Part shown: positions 1 through 9,094 of the stretch, one piece after another | How positions within the stretch are numbered: position 1 is the first letter of the stretch | How the letters are laid out: every line of letters starts with the position of its first letter | Made by a program: the position numbers and the translations under genes | Origin: G965226155 sp965226155 | GTDB taxonomy: Bacteria; Pseudomonadota; Gammaproteobacteria; Eutrophobiales; Eutrophobiaceae | Direction of reading: 5' to 3' | Length of the DNA: 64,000 bases | Assembly (NCBI GenBank): GCA_965226155.1 | Contig: OZ245331.1 | Coordinates: 1,550,001 to 1,614,000, forward strand | The notes under the pieces: generated by a model | What the model was told of the DNA's origin: nothing | The model's database searches: none | The model's input: only the letters and a program-made list of their open reading frames with translations

Positions 1-1
1 A

Positions 2-292
2 AGCGGCAATTTCAGTTTCACCAATGATGACAAGATTGACATAGCCATGTTCGATCCTTCTGGTGGGACGGCACCAGATATCGCAGGTCATAACAAATGC
101 AATCCGACTGCCATCCTGCTCGCATTAGCCATGTTGCTGGATCATATCGGCCGTTATGATGTCGGTCATGAATTGCGTCTCGCATTGCTCTCATCAATAG
201 CCGATGGTAAATGCACGGGTGATATTGGCGGTAAACTAGGAACCCGGGAGTTTACTAAGGAAGTTGTAGATCGGGTAAAGGACAAATTTTAA
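2..292 (+). CDS. Isocitrate/isopropylmalate dehydrogenase family protein, C-terminal part (cut by window edge)
   Basis: Only the last 96 or so codons are in the window; the frame is open to the left edge. The translated end carries GGTAPDIAGHNKCNPTA followed by a helical segment and TGDIGGKLGTREF, the conserved C-terminal part of the beta-decarboxylating dehydrogenases (NAD-type isocitrate dehydrogenase, 3-isopropylmalate dehydrogenase). The GGTAPDIAG and TGDIGG forms fit an NAD(P)-dependent isocitrate dehydrogenase better than LeuB, but the catalytic N-terminal half is not visible, so substrate is inferred only. Its stop codon overlaps by four bases the stop of the convergent ABC permease gene. 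Confidence 0.8.
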   Translation, partial: SGNFSFTNDDKIDIAMFDPSGGTAPDIAGHNKCNPTAILLALAMLLDHIGRYDVGHELRLALLSSIADGKCTGDIGGKLGTREFTKEVVDRVKDKF

Positions 293-1062
293 CTCTTAAT
301 TCCAACTCCCCTCTGTAACAACATTAGTGAAAACATAGTAAGACCTGCGATAAATAGCAAAATGATAAAAAACGCGTAGGTAATGTTTATATCAGATACA
401 CCTAGTAATCCGTATCTAAATGCATTAACCATATACAGTATCGGATTGACCCTGGAGACTGATTGCCAGAAGTCAGGCAGCATGTTGATAGTATAGAAAA
501 CGCCACCAAGGTAGATTAACGGGGTCAATACAAAAGTTGGTATTATCGAGATATCATCGAATTTCTGTGCATAGATCGCATTGATGAATCCGCCCAGCGA
601 AAACAATATTGCTGTAAGTATTACTACAGAAATGACAATGAAATAATTATAGATATGCAATTTGGTAAAGAACAGGGCAACTATAGTCACAAAAAAGCCG
701 ACAACTAAGCCTCTTGCAACGCCACCAAGGACATAACCGGCTAGTATTACGAAATTCGGGATAGGGGCGATGAGCATTTCCTCGATATGTCGTTGGAATT
801 TTGCGCCAAAAAAAGAGGAAACAACATTTGAATAACAGTTGTTTATTATCGACATCATGATGATCCCGGGTGCGATAAACTCCATGTAGGTGAATCCATC
901 CATATTGCCGATCCTCGGTCCAATTAGGCTACCGAAGATAATGAAGTACAGAGTCATACTGACAGCAGGAGGCAGGATAGTCTGCATCCAGATCCTTAAA
1001 AATCGGCTTACTTCCTTGTTAAGAATAGTGAGAAAGGCAATAAAAATCTTTTTTGGACTCAT
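289..1062 (-). CDS. yadH: ABC-2 type transporter permease, YadH-like
   Basis: A 257-residue polytopic inner membrane protein with about six hydrophobic segments and the ABC-2 membrane domain layout: a cytoplasmic N-terminus rich in basic residues, a first helix around residue 30-50, the FIAPGIIMMSIINNCYSN segment and a last helix close to the C-terminus. It follows the ATPase gene at 1064-1987 with one base between them, so the two are translationally linked and should form one exporter. Length and sequence resemble E. coli YadH, whose substrate is not established. The start ATG is preceded closely by the end of the ATPase gene. Confidence 0.88.
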   Translation of the reverse strand: MSPKKIFIAFLTILNKEVSRFLRIWMQTILPPAVSMTLYFIIFGSLIGPRIGNMDGFTYMEFIAPGIIMMSIINNCYSNVVSSFFGAKFQRHIEEMLIAPIPNFVILAGYVLGGVARGLVVGFFVTIVALFFTKLHIYNYFIVISVVILTAILFSLGGFINAIYAQKFDDISIIPTFVLTPLIYLGGVFYTINMLPDFWQSVSRVNPILYMVNAFRYGLLGVSDINITYAFFIILLFIAGLTMFSLMLLQRGVGIKS

Positions 1063-1063
1063 A

Positions 1064-1987
1064 TTAATTCATTGTCTGTTGGTTAGATAATAGCCGGATA
1101 AACAGTTCTTCCAGGCGGTTGGATTTTGTACGCATGCTGCATACTCTAATATTATTCGAGCTAAATGTTTTGAATAATTCATTTAGATTTTGGTGCTTGT
1201 ATATTCCGACCTCTATAGTTAGCTGATCAATTTTCTTTATTGTAAAACCGCCAACATTTGGTCCTCCTAAATAAGGCTCCTCTAGATCCATGACAAATGT
1301 CTGAATATTTAACTTAGAAAGCAATTGTTTCATTGATGTGTTTTCGATGATGTTTCCCTTATCTATGATTGCGATATTCTTACAAAGGTTTTCTGCTTCT
1401 TCTAAATAATGTGTGGTTAATATAATTGTCGTTCCTGCATTGTTTATTTCAGTCAGGAAACTCCACATCGATCTTCTTAATTCAACATCGACACCTGCCG
1501 TTGGTTCATCGAGAATGAGCAATCTGGGTTCATGCATTAACGCTCGCGCAATCATCAATCGCCTTTTGAAACCGCCAGATAGAGTACGTGAGCGGTCGTT
1601 TCGCTTTTCCCATAATCCTAGTTGGGTGAAATATTTTTCCATTCTTTCATAGGCTGGTTTCCGAGGAATCCCGTAGAAACCAGCTTGGGTGATAACAATT
1701 TCCATGCAAGTCTCCCAGAAAGAGAAATTAATTTCCTGCGGTACCACACCAAGGCAAGATTTTGCTTCATTTAGATGTGTATCAAGGTCGAAATCAAAAA
1801 TTTCTACTTTACCTCGAGTCTTAGTGATCAATGATGAGACAATGCCAATTATCGTTGATTTCCCCGCGCCGTTAGGTCCCAGTAGGGCGAAAAAGTCTCC
1901 CTCACCCACTTGTAAGTGGACACCATTAAGCGCCTGAAATTGGTTCGAGTATACTTTTTCGAGATTATTGATTTGCAGTGCAAACAT
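1064..1987 (-). CDS. yadG: ABC transporter ATP-binding protein, YadG-like
   Basis: A 307-residue ABC ATPase. Visible motifs are Walker A GPNGAGKST (residues 37-45), the signature LSGGF (about 135-139), Walker B LLILDEP (about 155-161) and the switch histidine in TTHYLEEAE. The C-terminal 80 residues form the extra domain common in DrrA/YadG-type exporters. It is the first gene of a two-gene operon with the ABC-2 permease downstream. Known members of this family export drugs, polysaccharides or metals; nothing here fixes the substrate. Confidence 0.9.
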   Translation of the reverse strand: MFALQINNLEKVYSNQFQALNGVHLQVGEGDFFALLGPNGAGKSTIIGIVSSLITKTRGKVEIFDFDLDTHLNEAKSCLGVVPQEINFSFWETCMEIVITQAGFYGIPRKPAYERMEKYFTQLGLWEKRNDRSRTLSGGFKRRLMIARALMHEPRLLILDEPTAGVDVELRRSMWSFLTEINNAGTTIILTTHYLEEAENLCKNIAIIDKGNIIENTSMKQLLSKLNIQTFVMDLEEPYLGGPNVGGFTIKKIDQLTIEVGIYKHQNLNELFKTFSSNNIRVCSMRTKSNRLEELFIRLLSNQQTMN

Positions 1988-2105
1988 TTAGCGTAAGTTA
2001 GTAATGGTTAAATCAGTCAGGCAGGATTAAATTTGTCATTTCTGACAGGTCAACTTCGATTTCAATCCCAACTATGGGTAATAATTCTACCTGTTATTCT
2101 TCTTT

Positions 2106-2969
2106 TTACTCTTTGCGGGATTCAGCAATATCGCTCAAAGCGGGAGCTAGCGAACTATCGCGGTTTAATATTAGCCTGAAGTAGGCTTTGGGAACTTTGA
2201 CTAACTTGGATTTGTCGTCGGTCCTGGCATAGGCGTTACGCTTGCCAGAACTTCCTGGTAGTAATGCCTGTTCGCCAAAATAATCACCCAGTTGAAGTAT
2301 GCCCTGAATCGAAATTTTTCCATCATCATCCATGGTAAAGATTTCTACCTTTCCATCGAGTATGACGTAAAGGCAATCCCCCTTTTCGGATTCTTTTACA
2401 ACAAAATCGCCCGGGCCTACCTCAATAACTTCAGTCCACGTACTTACGGTGTCGAGCTCGCTTTCTTTCAGACTTTCGAATAAGCGCATCCCACGCATCA
2501 GATTACGAATTTCACCGTCCTGTGGCGCTGAGCGTGGTTCGGTGAGGTCTTCTGATCCTTCAAAACCACCCTTGAGAGTGAGACGGACATATTTTTTATC
2601 GACCTTGAACAGTTTCGCATTATGTAAAGAGCGAACAGTGGCATTGCGTCGACCGGTTGCATCGGTAATTGTTAACGACTGTTCGCCAAAGAAGGCACCT
2701 TCCCGCAATGTTGCAATGGTAATATCCCGGCCTAGTCCGCCGCCAGCACCGCGGATTGAAACTTCAACTGCACCATCAAGGACTATGTACATACAATCGC
2801 CGACTTCTGATTCCTTGATAATTATCTCTTTCGTCCCATATTCCGAAATCCCGTTCTCAGGCGCATTCATGACTTGGGTCAATTCCTCATCAGTCAGTGC
2901 GCTAAAAATGGGGATCTTTCTTAAAATATTCGTGTCGATTTTTTCTTCACTCACTGAAAACTTCTCCAA
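2106..2969 (-). CDS. Protein with two tandem cyclic nucleotide-binding domains
   Basis: A 287-residue soluble protein made of two cNMP-binding domains (about 15-130 and 135-275) and nothing else recognisable: no HTH, kinase or transmembrane segment. Each domain has the beta-roll motifs (ESEVGDCMYIVLDGAVEVS and ESEKGDCLYVILDGKVEIF) and a phosphate-binding cassette starting FGEQ and ending in an RNA(T/Y)(V/A)R pattern. The canonical cassette is FGE(L/I)AL...PR(A/T)A, so the FGEQ with Arg-Asn is a variant that may or may not bind cAMP/cGMP. The arrangement resembles the regulatory subunit of protein kinase A. It is a single gene; no partner is evident. Confidence 0.8.
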   Translation of the reverse strand: MEKFSVSEEKIDTNILRKIPIFSALTDEELTQVMNAPENGISEYGTKEIIIKESEVGDCMYIVLDGAVEVSIRGAGGGLGRDITIATLREGAFFGEQSLTITDATGRRNATVRSLHNAKLFKVDKKYVRLTLKGGFEGSEDLTEPRSAPQDGEIRNLMRGMRLFESLKESELDTVSTWTEVIEVGPGDFVVKESEKGDCLYVILDGKVEIFTMDDDGKISIQGILQLGDYFGEQALLPGSSGKRNAYARTDDKSKLVKVPKAYFRLILNRDSSLAPALSDIAESRKE

Positions 2970-3024
2970 TTAATTTTAAAGTGTATTTACACCTCAAAAT
3001 ATAAGACATCTAAGCATTAACCAT

Positions 3025-3390
3025 TTAGTTGTTTTTACCCTTGTATGCATTCAGTGCTTGTTTCCATAGATCAGCAACAGCAGTTTGCGCATCAACAACA
3101 CTATTATGTACTTTGTTTACCCGTTGTTTTATTTCTACTGATGTATCATCGCTATCAGTATTATTCGCGCTATCTAAACATTCAAGAAATGCATTACCAG
3201 CGTCCATATAATCTTTCACTTTCTTTTGGTTGGCTATCATCTGTGCTTCGGTAGCATTCCGACCATTAATAACAGTGGGTGTTTGAGGATAATCACATTC
3301 TCCCATAAGTTCGGTTTCAGACTGGCCAAATGAATGTGTAGAAGTTGTAAACCCCATTACAACTATGAATATCCAAGCAAAACTTTTCAT
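3025..3390 (-). CDS. Small secreted protein of unknown function
   Basis: A 121-residue protein with a clear signal peptide (MKSF, hydrophobic core, cleavage likely near HSFGQ-SE around residue 22). The mature part has two cysteines (CDYPQTP and ECLDSA), is rich in polar residues and helical in character (AQMIANQKKVKDYMDAGNAF). The pattern CDYPQTPxxxNGRxATEAQM with a paired cysteine recalls small periplasmic proteins seen in gammaproteobacteria, but I do not recognise a named family. A purine-rich stretch TAGGAGAAA lies just upstream of the ATG and can serve as ribosome site. Confidence 0.7.
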   Translation of the reverse strand: MKSFAWIFIVVMGFTTSTHSFGQSETELMGECDYPQTPTVINGRNATEAQMIANQKKVKDYMDAGNAFLECLDSANNTDSDDTSVEIKQRVNKVHNSVVDAQTAVADLWKQALNAYKGKNN

Positions 3391-3567
3391 TATTTTCTCC
3401 TATCATCTAAAAAAATTATGGATACTTGCTCGATGCAATAAAGGCCGCATGTTCATTTGCCTCTATGATCTCTATACTATAAACACATTTATGTATGGTA
3501 CATTTTTTACTGAATATAATGAATAGATTATTGTCAACTAGCCATCAAATATGGAAAAAATGATTCT

Positions 3568-4245
3568 GTGACGCCGATTATCACCAAATGGCTAGGTATG
3601 TCTGATTATGACCGGATCTATCGACTCCAGCAGCAGTTTACTGATCAGAGGAGATCCAAAACGGTTGATGAAATCTGGTCTCTTGAGCACCCGCCGGTAT
3701 ATACGTTGGGTTTGGCAGGAAAGACTGAACATATCTTGAATGCCGGCACGATACCCGTTGTCAATATCGACCGAGGTGGTCAGATAACCTACCACGGGCC
3801 AGGTCAGCTAGTTGTCTACCCGATGTTGGATCTTCGTCGATTGAGTATTTCCATTAAACAGTACGTTCACACCTTGGAGCAGGCCGTTATCGAAATGCTC
3901 GAACATCTGAACATTATCGGGACTAGACAAAACAGCGCGCCTGGAGTTTACGTCTCTGACAAGAAAATAGCATCACTGGGTATACGTATGCGCAAAGGAT
4001 GCTGCTATCATGGTCTGGCTGTGAACGTTAATATGGATCTTTCACCCTTTAAAGAAATTAATCCTTGTGGAATTGAAGGACTGGAAATAACCCAGTTGAG
4101 TGAAGCAAGTATCAATCTCGCTACTAGCGAGGTCAATTCCTTACTCTTACCAATTATTCTGAGGTTGTTGGGTTATGAAGAGATTGAAAAAAGCAGTATT
4201 AGTGACAACAGTGATACAGCTGATGTCATATGTGAAGCTACATAA
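3568..4245 (+). CDS. lipB: Octanoyltransferase LipB
   Basis: Transfers the octanoyl group from octanoyl-ACP to lipoyl domains, the first step of lipoate assembly, in the cytoplasm. The 225-residue protein has the BPL/LipA-LipB fold signature RGGQITYHGPGQ (about 69-80), the catalytic lysine region DKKIASLG (Lys133) and the catalytic cysteine in NPCGIEG (Cys167), all matching the E. coli enzyme in order and spacing. Translation starts at GTG; no better in-frame start lies upstream. lipA follows 18 bases downstream in the same direction, so the pair is an operon that completes lipoate synthesis. Confidence 0.95.
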   Translation: MTPIITKWLGMSDYDRIYRLQQQFTDQRRSKTVDEIWSLEHPPVYTLGLAGKTEHILNAGTIPVVNIDRGGQITYHGPGQLVVYPMLDLRRLSISIKQYVHTLEQAVIEMLEHLNIIGTRQNSAPGVYVSDKKIASLGIRMRKGCCYHGLAVNVNMDLSPFKEINPCGIEGLEITQLSEASINLATSEVNSLLLPIILRLLGYEEIEKSSISDNSDTADVICEAT

Positions 4246-4263
4246 TTCCTGTTGAGAAAAAAG

Positions 4264-5223
4264 ATGTCGACAAATTTAGAACAGGACAAACTGCATAAAG
4301 ATGCACGAGGTAAGCTCAAGACCTCACGACCAATAAAGGTAGAGCGCTATGAAGGACCGCTACCAAGGAAACCGAAATGGATCCGGGCGAAGGGGCCAAC
4401 TAACCCGAAGGTAATCCATCTGAAAAAGTTACTTCGGGAGAAAAATCTACACACAGTTTGTGAAGAGGCAGCATGCCCGAATCTAGGAGAATGTTTTGCT
4501 AATGGTACGGCAACTTTCATGATTATGGGTGATTTATGCACTAGACGATGTCCATTTTGTGACGTAGCCCATGGTAGACCTAAACCACTGGACAAGGATG
4601 AACCAGAAAATCTAGCAAAGGCTGTTGAGATGATGAAATTACAGTACGTAGTGATAACCTCTGTAGACCGTGACGATTTGCGTGATGGTGGTGCGGGACA
4701 TTTTTCCCATTGTATTAGCGCGCTCCGGTCTCGCATGCCCGGTACACGCATCGAAATTCTAGTACCTGACTTCCGAAGCAGAGCTGGAATTGCATTACAA
4801 AAATTATCTGCGTCACCGCCGGATGTTTTTAACCATAATCTTGAAACTGTTCCCAGGCTTTACCGTAAAGCACGTCCAGGTGCAGACTATCAATGGTCTC
4901 TTAACCTTATTAAACAATTTAAGCAACGTCACCCAGAGGTGCCGACAAAATCTGGTTTGATGCTGGGCCTTGGAGAAGAGATAGAAGAAGTCAGGCAAGT
5001 ATTGCAGGATCTACGTGAGCATGATTGCGATATGTTGACTCTAGGACAGTATTTGTCACCTAGTCGATATCATCTCAAAGTTGAACGATTTGTTAACCCT
5101 GATGAATTCAACGAACTCGGTCACTATGCTGAGAGTCTCGGTTTCAGAAATGTCGCTAGTGCGCCTATGGTACGTTCGTCCTATCATGCCGATTTGCAGG
5201 CAAAAGAAGTAGCATCCATCTAA
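4264..5223 (+). CDS. lipA: Lipoyl synthase LipA
   Basis: Radical-SAM enzyme that inserts two sulfurs into protein-bound octanoyl chains. Both iron-sulfur motifs are complete: the auxiliary-cluster CEEAACPNLGEC and the radical-SAM CTRRCPFC. The C-terminal region ends with the RSSYHAD segment that supplies the conserved serine ligand. I place the start at the ATG that gives MSTNLEQ, with GAG seven bases upstream; a TTG four codons earlier is in frame but has no visible ribosome site. About 319 residues, the usual length. Second gene of the lipBA operon. Confidence 0.95.
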   Translation: MSTNLEQDKLHKDARGKLKTSRPIKVERYEGPLPRKPKWIRAKGPTNPKVIHLKKLLREKNLHTVCEEAACPNLGECFANGTATFMIMGDLCTRRCPFCDVAHGRPKPLDKDEPENLAKAVEMMKLQYVVITSVDRDDLRDGGAGHFSHCISALRSRMPGTRIEILVPDFRSRAGIALQKLSASPPDVFNHNLETVPRLYRKARPGADYQWSLNLIKQFKQRHPEVPTKSGLMLGLGEEIEEVRQVLQDLREHDCDMLTLGQYLSPSRYHLKVERFVNPDEFNELGHYAESLGFRNVASAPMVRSSYHADLQAKEVASI

Positions 5224-5239
5224 ATAGTTTGTAGGATCA

Positions 5240-5264
5240 CTGGATTTACCTGCCTTTAATCCAG
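5240..5264. terminator. Possible terminator hairpin between convergent lipA and the M23 peptidase gene
   Basis: CTGGATT and AATCCAG can pair (7 bp) around an 11-base loop in the 64-base gap between two convergent genes. There is no strong T-run on either side, so this is only a position-supported guess. Confidence 0.3.
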
Positions 5265-5287
5265 GGTAGTGTTTGATTCTATACTTT

Positions 5288-6106
5288 TTACCTAATAAAA
5301 AAATTCGGGTCTACCGAAGTCTTATTCATGATAACCCCCCAGTGCAAATGAGCACCGGTTACCCGGCCGGTTTTCCCAACTTTGCCTATGATTTCTCCTC
5401 GGTTTATGGTTTGTCCGACAACGACATTAATCTCGCTCATATGACAGTACATCGTAATTAAGCTTTGCCCATGATCAATAAAGACGGTGTTGCCATTAAA
5501 AAAATATTCACCAGTATTAATGACACTGCCTGCGGCGGCGGCGATGATGGGTGTACCTTCGGTGGCGACTAAGTCGAGCCCACTATGCGGATTCCGTGGC
5601 TGGTCATTGAAGTACCGGCGCAAGCCAAACGGGCTGCTAGTTGGGCCTGATACCGGCAGATCCAATTGCAGTGGAACATTATCTTTTGGTGTCCAAGTAG
5701 ATTTAGTTTGATTAATTAATTTAGATTCACGGTTTATCCGTTCTAGGTTTAGTAGAGTAGGGTTGACCATACCATCGTCTTTAATAGTGATTCTTTGTTC
5801 TTCATATTGTTTTGGGTAGACTTGGAAAGAATAGTACTCAATTTTATTATCATTTCGAATTTCCAACTTATGTTGTCCTGGCTTAGTTGATAATGACAGT
5901 CCAACAAAGGCTCTCCAGTTGCCTGGTTCTCCGACAACCATAATAGGTTTTTTATTGTAGTAAACGGCGGGTCTGTCTGGGACATTCAAGTTAACCACGG
6001 CTATTCCACCAGGGACACTTTCAAAATTGTTATCTACTTGCGAGTCGATACTGTAGCTGTATGAATTAAAAAATAATAAAATCAATAATCCTAAAAATCT
6101 ATTCAT
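5288..6106 (-). CDS. M23 family (LytM-type) metallopeptidase, secreted
   Basis: Periplasmic peptidase of the LytM family that acts on peptidoglycan cross-links or activates amidases. From the chosen start it has a signal peptide (MNRFLGLLILLFF), an N-terminal Ig-like domain (NVPDRPAVYYNKKPIMVV region) and a C-terminal LytM domain with zinc motifs HSGLDL (H-x3-D) and HLHWG (H-x-H), so it looks catalytically intact. The open frame continues 15 codons upstream (to 6151), but those codons precede the signal peptide and lie deep inside xseA; the chosen ATG overlaps the xseA stop by eight bases, suggesting translational coupling. Confidence 0.85.
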   Translation of the reverse strand: MNRFLGLLILLFFNSYSYSIDSQVDNNFESVPGGIAVVNLNVPDRPAVYYNKKPIMVVGEPGNWRAFVGLSLSTKPGQHKLEIRNDNKIEYYSFQVYPKQYEEQRITIKDDGMVNPTLLNLERINRESKLINQTKSTWTPKDNVPLQLDLPVSGPTSSPFGLRRYFNDQPRNPHSGLDLVATEGTPIIAAAAGSVINTGEYFFNGNTVFIDHGQSLITMYCHMSEINVVVGQTINRGEIIGKVGKTGRVTGAHLHWGVIMNKTSVDPNFFIR

Positions 6107-7460
6107 TTTTGTCGATCTTGGTAATGGTCGAGTGAAAAAACCCGTTAGCAAGTCTGGTCCTGACTTTTTTGCCGCATTTAATTTCCTTTATGCTACGGAT
6201 GATGTGGTTTTTATCATGGGCAGTTACAATAGCATAGCCTCGTTGGAGAGTGACCAAAGGACTAACAGTGTGTAAAGTATGAGACATATAATCCAGCCTG
6301 CTTCTTGCCTTCTCCAGTATGAATGACATGTTTGTCGTCAGTTGTTCCTCAATATGATGGCTTTTCTCCTGATACAGCTTAAGAGTTTGGAATGGATTAA
6401 ATTTATTTATCCCGGCTCCAGACTTGAATATTAGAGACCGCTTTATTTCTATGGATGAGCTGATTGCACGCTGCAACCTGAAACCTAAGTCATCTATACG
6501 TTGGCCGAAATCATGCAGTCGTTTTACCGGATCTGGAAGACGTCTTTCAAAATGATTTAACTCTTCGAAAAAATTGCTCATTATCCGACGCATGCTGAGT
6601 AGCAAGGATTTTTGAATACCGTTAACCTGCTCAAATAAACCAAGCTGGTCCGGGCTGACCAATTCAGCTGCCGCGGAGGGTGTGGGCGCCCTCCTGTCAG
6701 ACACAAAGTCAGCAATAGTAAAATCCGATTCGTGTCCTATTCCTGTCACTATCGGGATTTTGCTGTGATAAATTGACCTCGCTACAGTTTCTTCATTAAA
6801 TGACCAAAGATCTTCAATTGAGCCGCCACCACGGGTAATAATAATGACGTCGCACTCATTTCGCGCTTCAGCCTTTTCAATGGCTGCTGAAATTTTCGAA
6901 GCAGATCCTTCTCCCTGAACCGGGACAGGATAGATAATAATTTCTGCACCGGGATATCGCCGTTTCAATACATGTAATATGTCTCTAATTGCGGCCCCAG
7001 CAGGAGAAGTAATCACCCCGATAGCCCGTACAAACCGGGGGATAGTTTTTTTTCGGCCCTCATCAAACAAACCTTCCTTCTGTAAGCGCTCTTTCAGTTG
7101 TTCGAACGCCAATTGCAAGGCACCGACACCAGCTGGTTCAAGCTGCTCTACTATCAACTGGAATTCTCCCCGTCCTTCATACAGGCTGACCGCTACCAGA
7201 GTAATTACCTCCATGCCATTCTCAGGCACGAACTTCAGCGATTTATTCCGGTTTTTGAACATTGCACAGCGGATCTGCGCATGCTTGTCTTTCAGGGAGA
7301 AATACATATGACCAGACGAGGGTCTGGCAAGATTGGAAATTTCACCCTGTACCCACACAGGTGGGAAACTGCCTTCGAGTACCGCCCGAACCTCACGGTT
7401 CAAACGCGTCACATTGTAGATGTCACGGGTAAACTTTGCCTTTTCCTGGTTAATTTTCAT
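6099..7460 (-). CDS. xseA: Exodeoxyribonuclease VII large subunit
   Basis: Large subunit of the ExoVII single-strand nuclease. The 453-residue protein begins with an OB-fold nucleic-acid binding domain (VWVQGEISNLARPSSGHMYFSLKD), continues with the conserved catalytic-domain motifs (GVITSPAGAAIRDIL, ITRGGGSIEDLWSFNEE, GIGHESDFTIADFVSDRRAPTPSAAAE) and a coiled-coil-rich C-terminal half. No xseB small-subunit gene is seen next to it; in many genomes xseB lies elsewhere. It stands divergent from guaB across a 104-base promoter region and shares its end with the M23 peptidase gene. Confidence 0.95.
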   Translation of the reverse strand: MKINQEKAKFTRDIYNVTRLNREVRAVLEGSFPPVWVQGEISNLARPSSGHMYFSLKDKHAQIRCAMFKNRNKSLKFVPENGMEVITLVAVSLYEGRGEFQLIVEQLEPAGVGALQLAFEQLKERLQKEGLFDEGRKKTIPRFVRAIGVITSPAGAAIRDILHVLKRRYPGAEIIIYPVPVQGEGSASKISAAIEKAEARNECDVIIITRGGGSIEDLWSFNEETVARSIYHSKIPIVTGIGHESDFTIADFVSDRRAPTPSAAAELVSPDQLGLFEQVNGIQKSLLLSMRRIMSNFFEELNHFERRLPDPVKRLHDFGQRIDDLGFRLQRAISSSIEIKRSLIFKSGAGINKFNPFQTLKLYQEKSHHIEEQLTTNMSFILEKARSRLDYMSHTLHTVSPLVTLQRGYAIVTAHDKNHIIRSIKEIKCGKKVRTRLANGFFHSTITKIDKNE

Positions 7461-7500
7461 GGAATCTTATCGGTCGACTTCAATTATTGTAATGTCTGAT

Positions 7501-7549
7501 TTACCCGGATGCACTCATTAGTCTATAATGCTCGGTTATTTTATAACCG
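7501..7549 (+). promoter_or_regulatory. Putative sigma-70 promoter and leader hairpin of guaB
   Basis: A perfect -10 box TATAAT (7524-7529) stands 17 bases after TTACCC (7501-7506), a weak -35. Just downstream, CGGTTAT-TTT-ATAACCG (7533-7549) forms a perfect 7-bp inverted repeat at the expected transcription start, 15 bases before the guaB ATG; it could be an operator or a leader hairpin. It is not a recognisable PurR box. Confidence 0.5.
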
Positions 7550-7564
7550 GACCACTCTTTAGAC

Positions 7565-9025
7565 ATGCGTATTGCTGATGAAGCCCTCACATTCGACGAT
7601 GTATTGCTCATTCCAGCATACTCTCAAGTCTTGCCTCGCGAAGTAAATCTGGAAACCCAACTTACCCCCAGTATAAAACTCAATATCCCGATCCTGTCGT
7701 CAGCAATGGATACAGTCACCGAGGCGCGGACGGCTATTGCAATTGCACAGGCTGGCGGCGTCGGCATTATCCACAAAAATATGAGTCCGGAAGAACAGTC
7801 TCTCCAGGTCAGGCAAGTCAAAAAATTCGAAGCAGGGGTCATCCGAAACCCGATAACAGTCTCTCCCAAAACGAGCATTCAAGAGGTTCTGGAATTGACT
7901 CGAAACAGTAAAATTTCTGGCGTGCCCGTAGTTGAGGGCAAAGAACTGGTCGGTATTGTGACCAGCCGGGACCTGCGTTTTGAAACACACTTTGGCGACC
8001 CTGTGAAAAATATCATGACTCCGAAAGATCGTCTGGTAACAGTACAAGAAGGTGCTGAAACTGATGAGATTAAAACGTTGTTACATCAGCATCGCATCGA
8101 AAAAGTACTGGTAGTCAATGACAATTTCGATTTATGCGGTTTGGTAACTGTTAAGGATATTTTTAAGTCACAGGATTTTCCAAACGCCTGTAAGGATGAA
8201 CAAGAAAGTCTACGCGTTGGTGCTGCAGTCGGTGTTGGAAAAGGAACCGATGAGCGCGTTCATGCACTCGTTGAAGCAGGTGTAGATGTACTGGTCGCGG
8301 ATACCGCCCACGGTCATTCCGAGGGTGTGTTGTCTGTTGTACGTCGGATTAAGAAAGACTATCCGGACACTCAGGTCATTGGTGGTAACGTAGGAACCGC
8401 TGAAGGCGCTAGGGCGCTTGTTGATGTTGGAGCAGATGCGGTGAAGGTCGGTATCGGTCCCGGATCAATATGTACGACACGAATCGTCACCGGTGTCGGT
8501 ATGCCGCAGATAACTGCTATTAAAAATGTAGCGCAAGAATTGAAAGGTACCGGGATCCCCTTTATCTCAGATGGTGGAATTCGTTATTCAGGCGACATTG
8601 CTAAAGCGATTGCCGCTGGATCGTATTCAGTCATGATAGGTGGACTATTTGCCGGGACTGAAGAGGCACCAGGTGAAGTAGAATTATTTCAAGGTAGATC
8701 CTACAAGACATATCGTGGTATGGGATCGCTCGGTGCTATGTCACAAAAGCAAGGTTCATCGGATCGTTATTTTCAGGAAAATGACGAGATTGAAAAACTG
8801 GTACCTGAAGGAATCGAGGGACGTGTCCCCTACAAAGGCGTGTTAAGTGCAATAATTCATCAATTGGTGGGTGGCTTGCGTGCTTCAATGGGTTACACAG
8901 GGTGCCAAAATCTAGATGAAATGCGTACTAAACCTACGTTCGTGCGCTTGACTACAGCTGGCGTCCGCGAAAGTCATGTTCATGATGTAACGATAACCAA
9001 GGAGCCGCCGAACTACCGGGCATGA
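7565..9025 (+). CDS. guaB: Inosine-5'-monophosphate dehydrogenase
   Basis: Oxidises IMP to XMP with NAD, the committed step of GMP synthesis. The 486-residue protein has the TIM-barrel split by a tandem CBS (Bateman) domain around residues 90-205 (NPITVSPKTSIQEV, NIMTPKDRLVTV), the active-site loop with catalytic cysteine GPGSICTTR, and the flap RGMGSLGAM. Length is typical. guaA follows 69 bases downstream, as in many gammaproteobacteria, so one purine operon makes GMP from IMP. Confidence 0.97.
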   Translation: MRIADEALTFDDVLLIPAYSQVLPREVNLETQLTPSIKLNIPILSSAMDTVTEARTAIAIAQAGGVGIIHKNMSPEEQSLQVRQVKKFEAGVIRNPITVSPKTSIQEVLELTRNSKISGVPVVEGKELVGIVTSRDLRFETHFGDPVKNIMTPKDRLVTVQEGAETDEIKTLLHQHRIEKVLVVNDNFDLCGLVTVKDIFKSQDFPNACKDEQESLRVGAAVGVGKGTDERVHALVEAGVDVLVADTAHGHSEGVLSVVRRIKKDYPDTQVIGGNVGTAEGARALVDVGADAVKVGIGPGSICTTRIVTGVGMPQITAIKNVAQELKGTGIPFISDGGIRYSGDIAKAIAAGSYSVMIGGLFAGTEEAPGEVELFQGRSYKTYRGMGSLGAMSQKQGSSDRYFQENDEIEKLVPEGIEGRVPYKGVLSAIIHQLVGGLRASMGYTGCQNLDEMRTKPTFVRLTTAGVRESHVHDVTITKEPPNYRA

Positions 9026-9094
9026 AATGGAAAACATTCTAGTCCGGAGTAGGTAGCGTCTAAGAAGTATCGAATTTTTATTTAATGATCACAA

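Noticed and set aside
2449..2973. 174-codon plus-strand open frame
   Set aside because: Opposite to the double cNMP-binding gene, low-complexity Ser/Arg-rich translation; a shadow frame.
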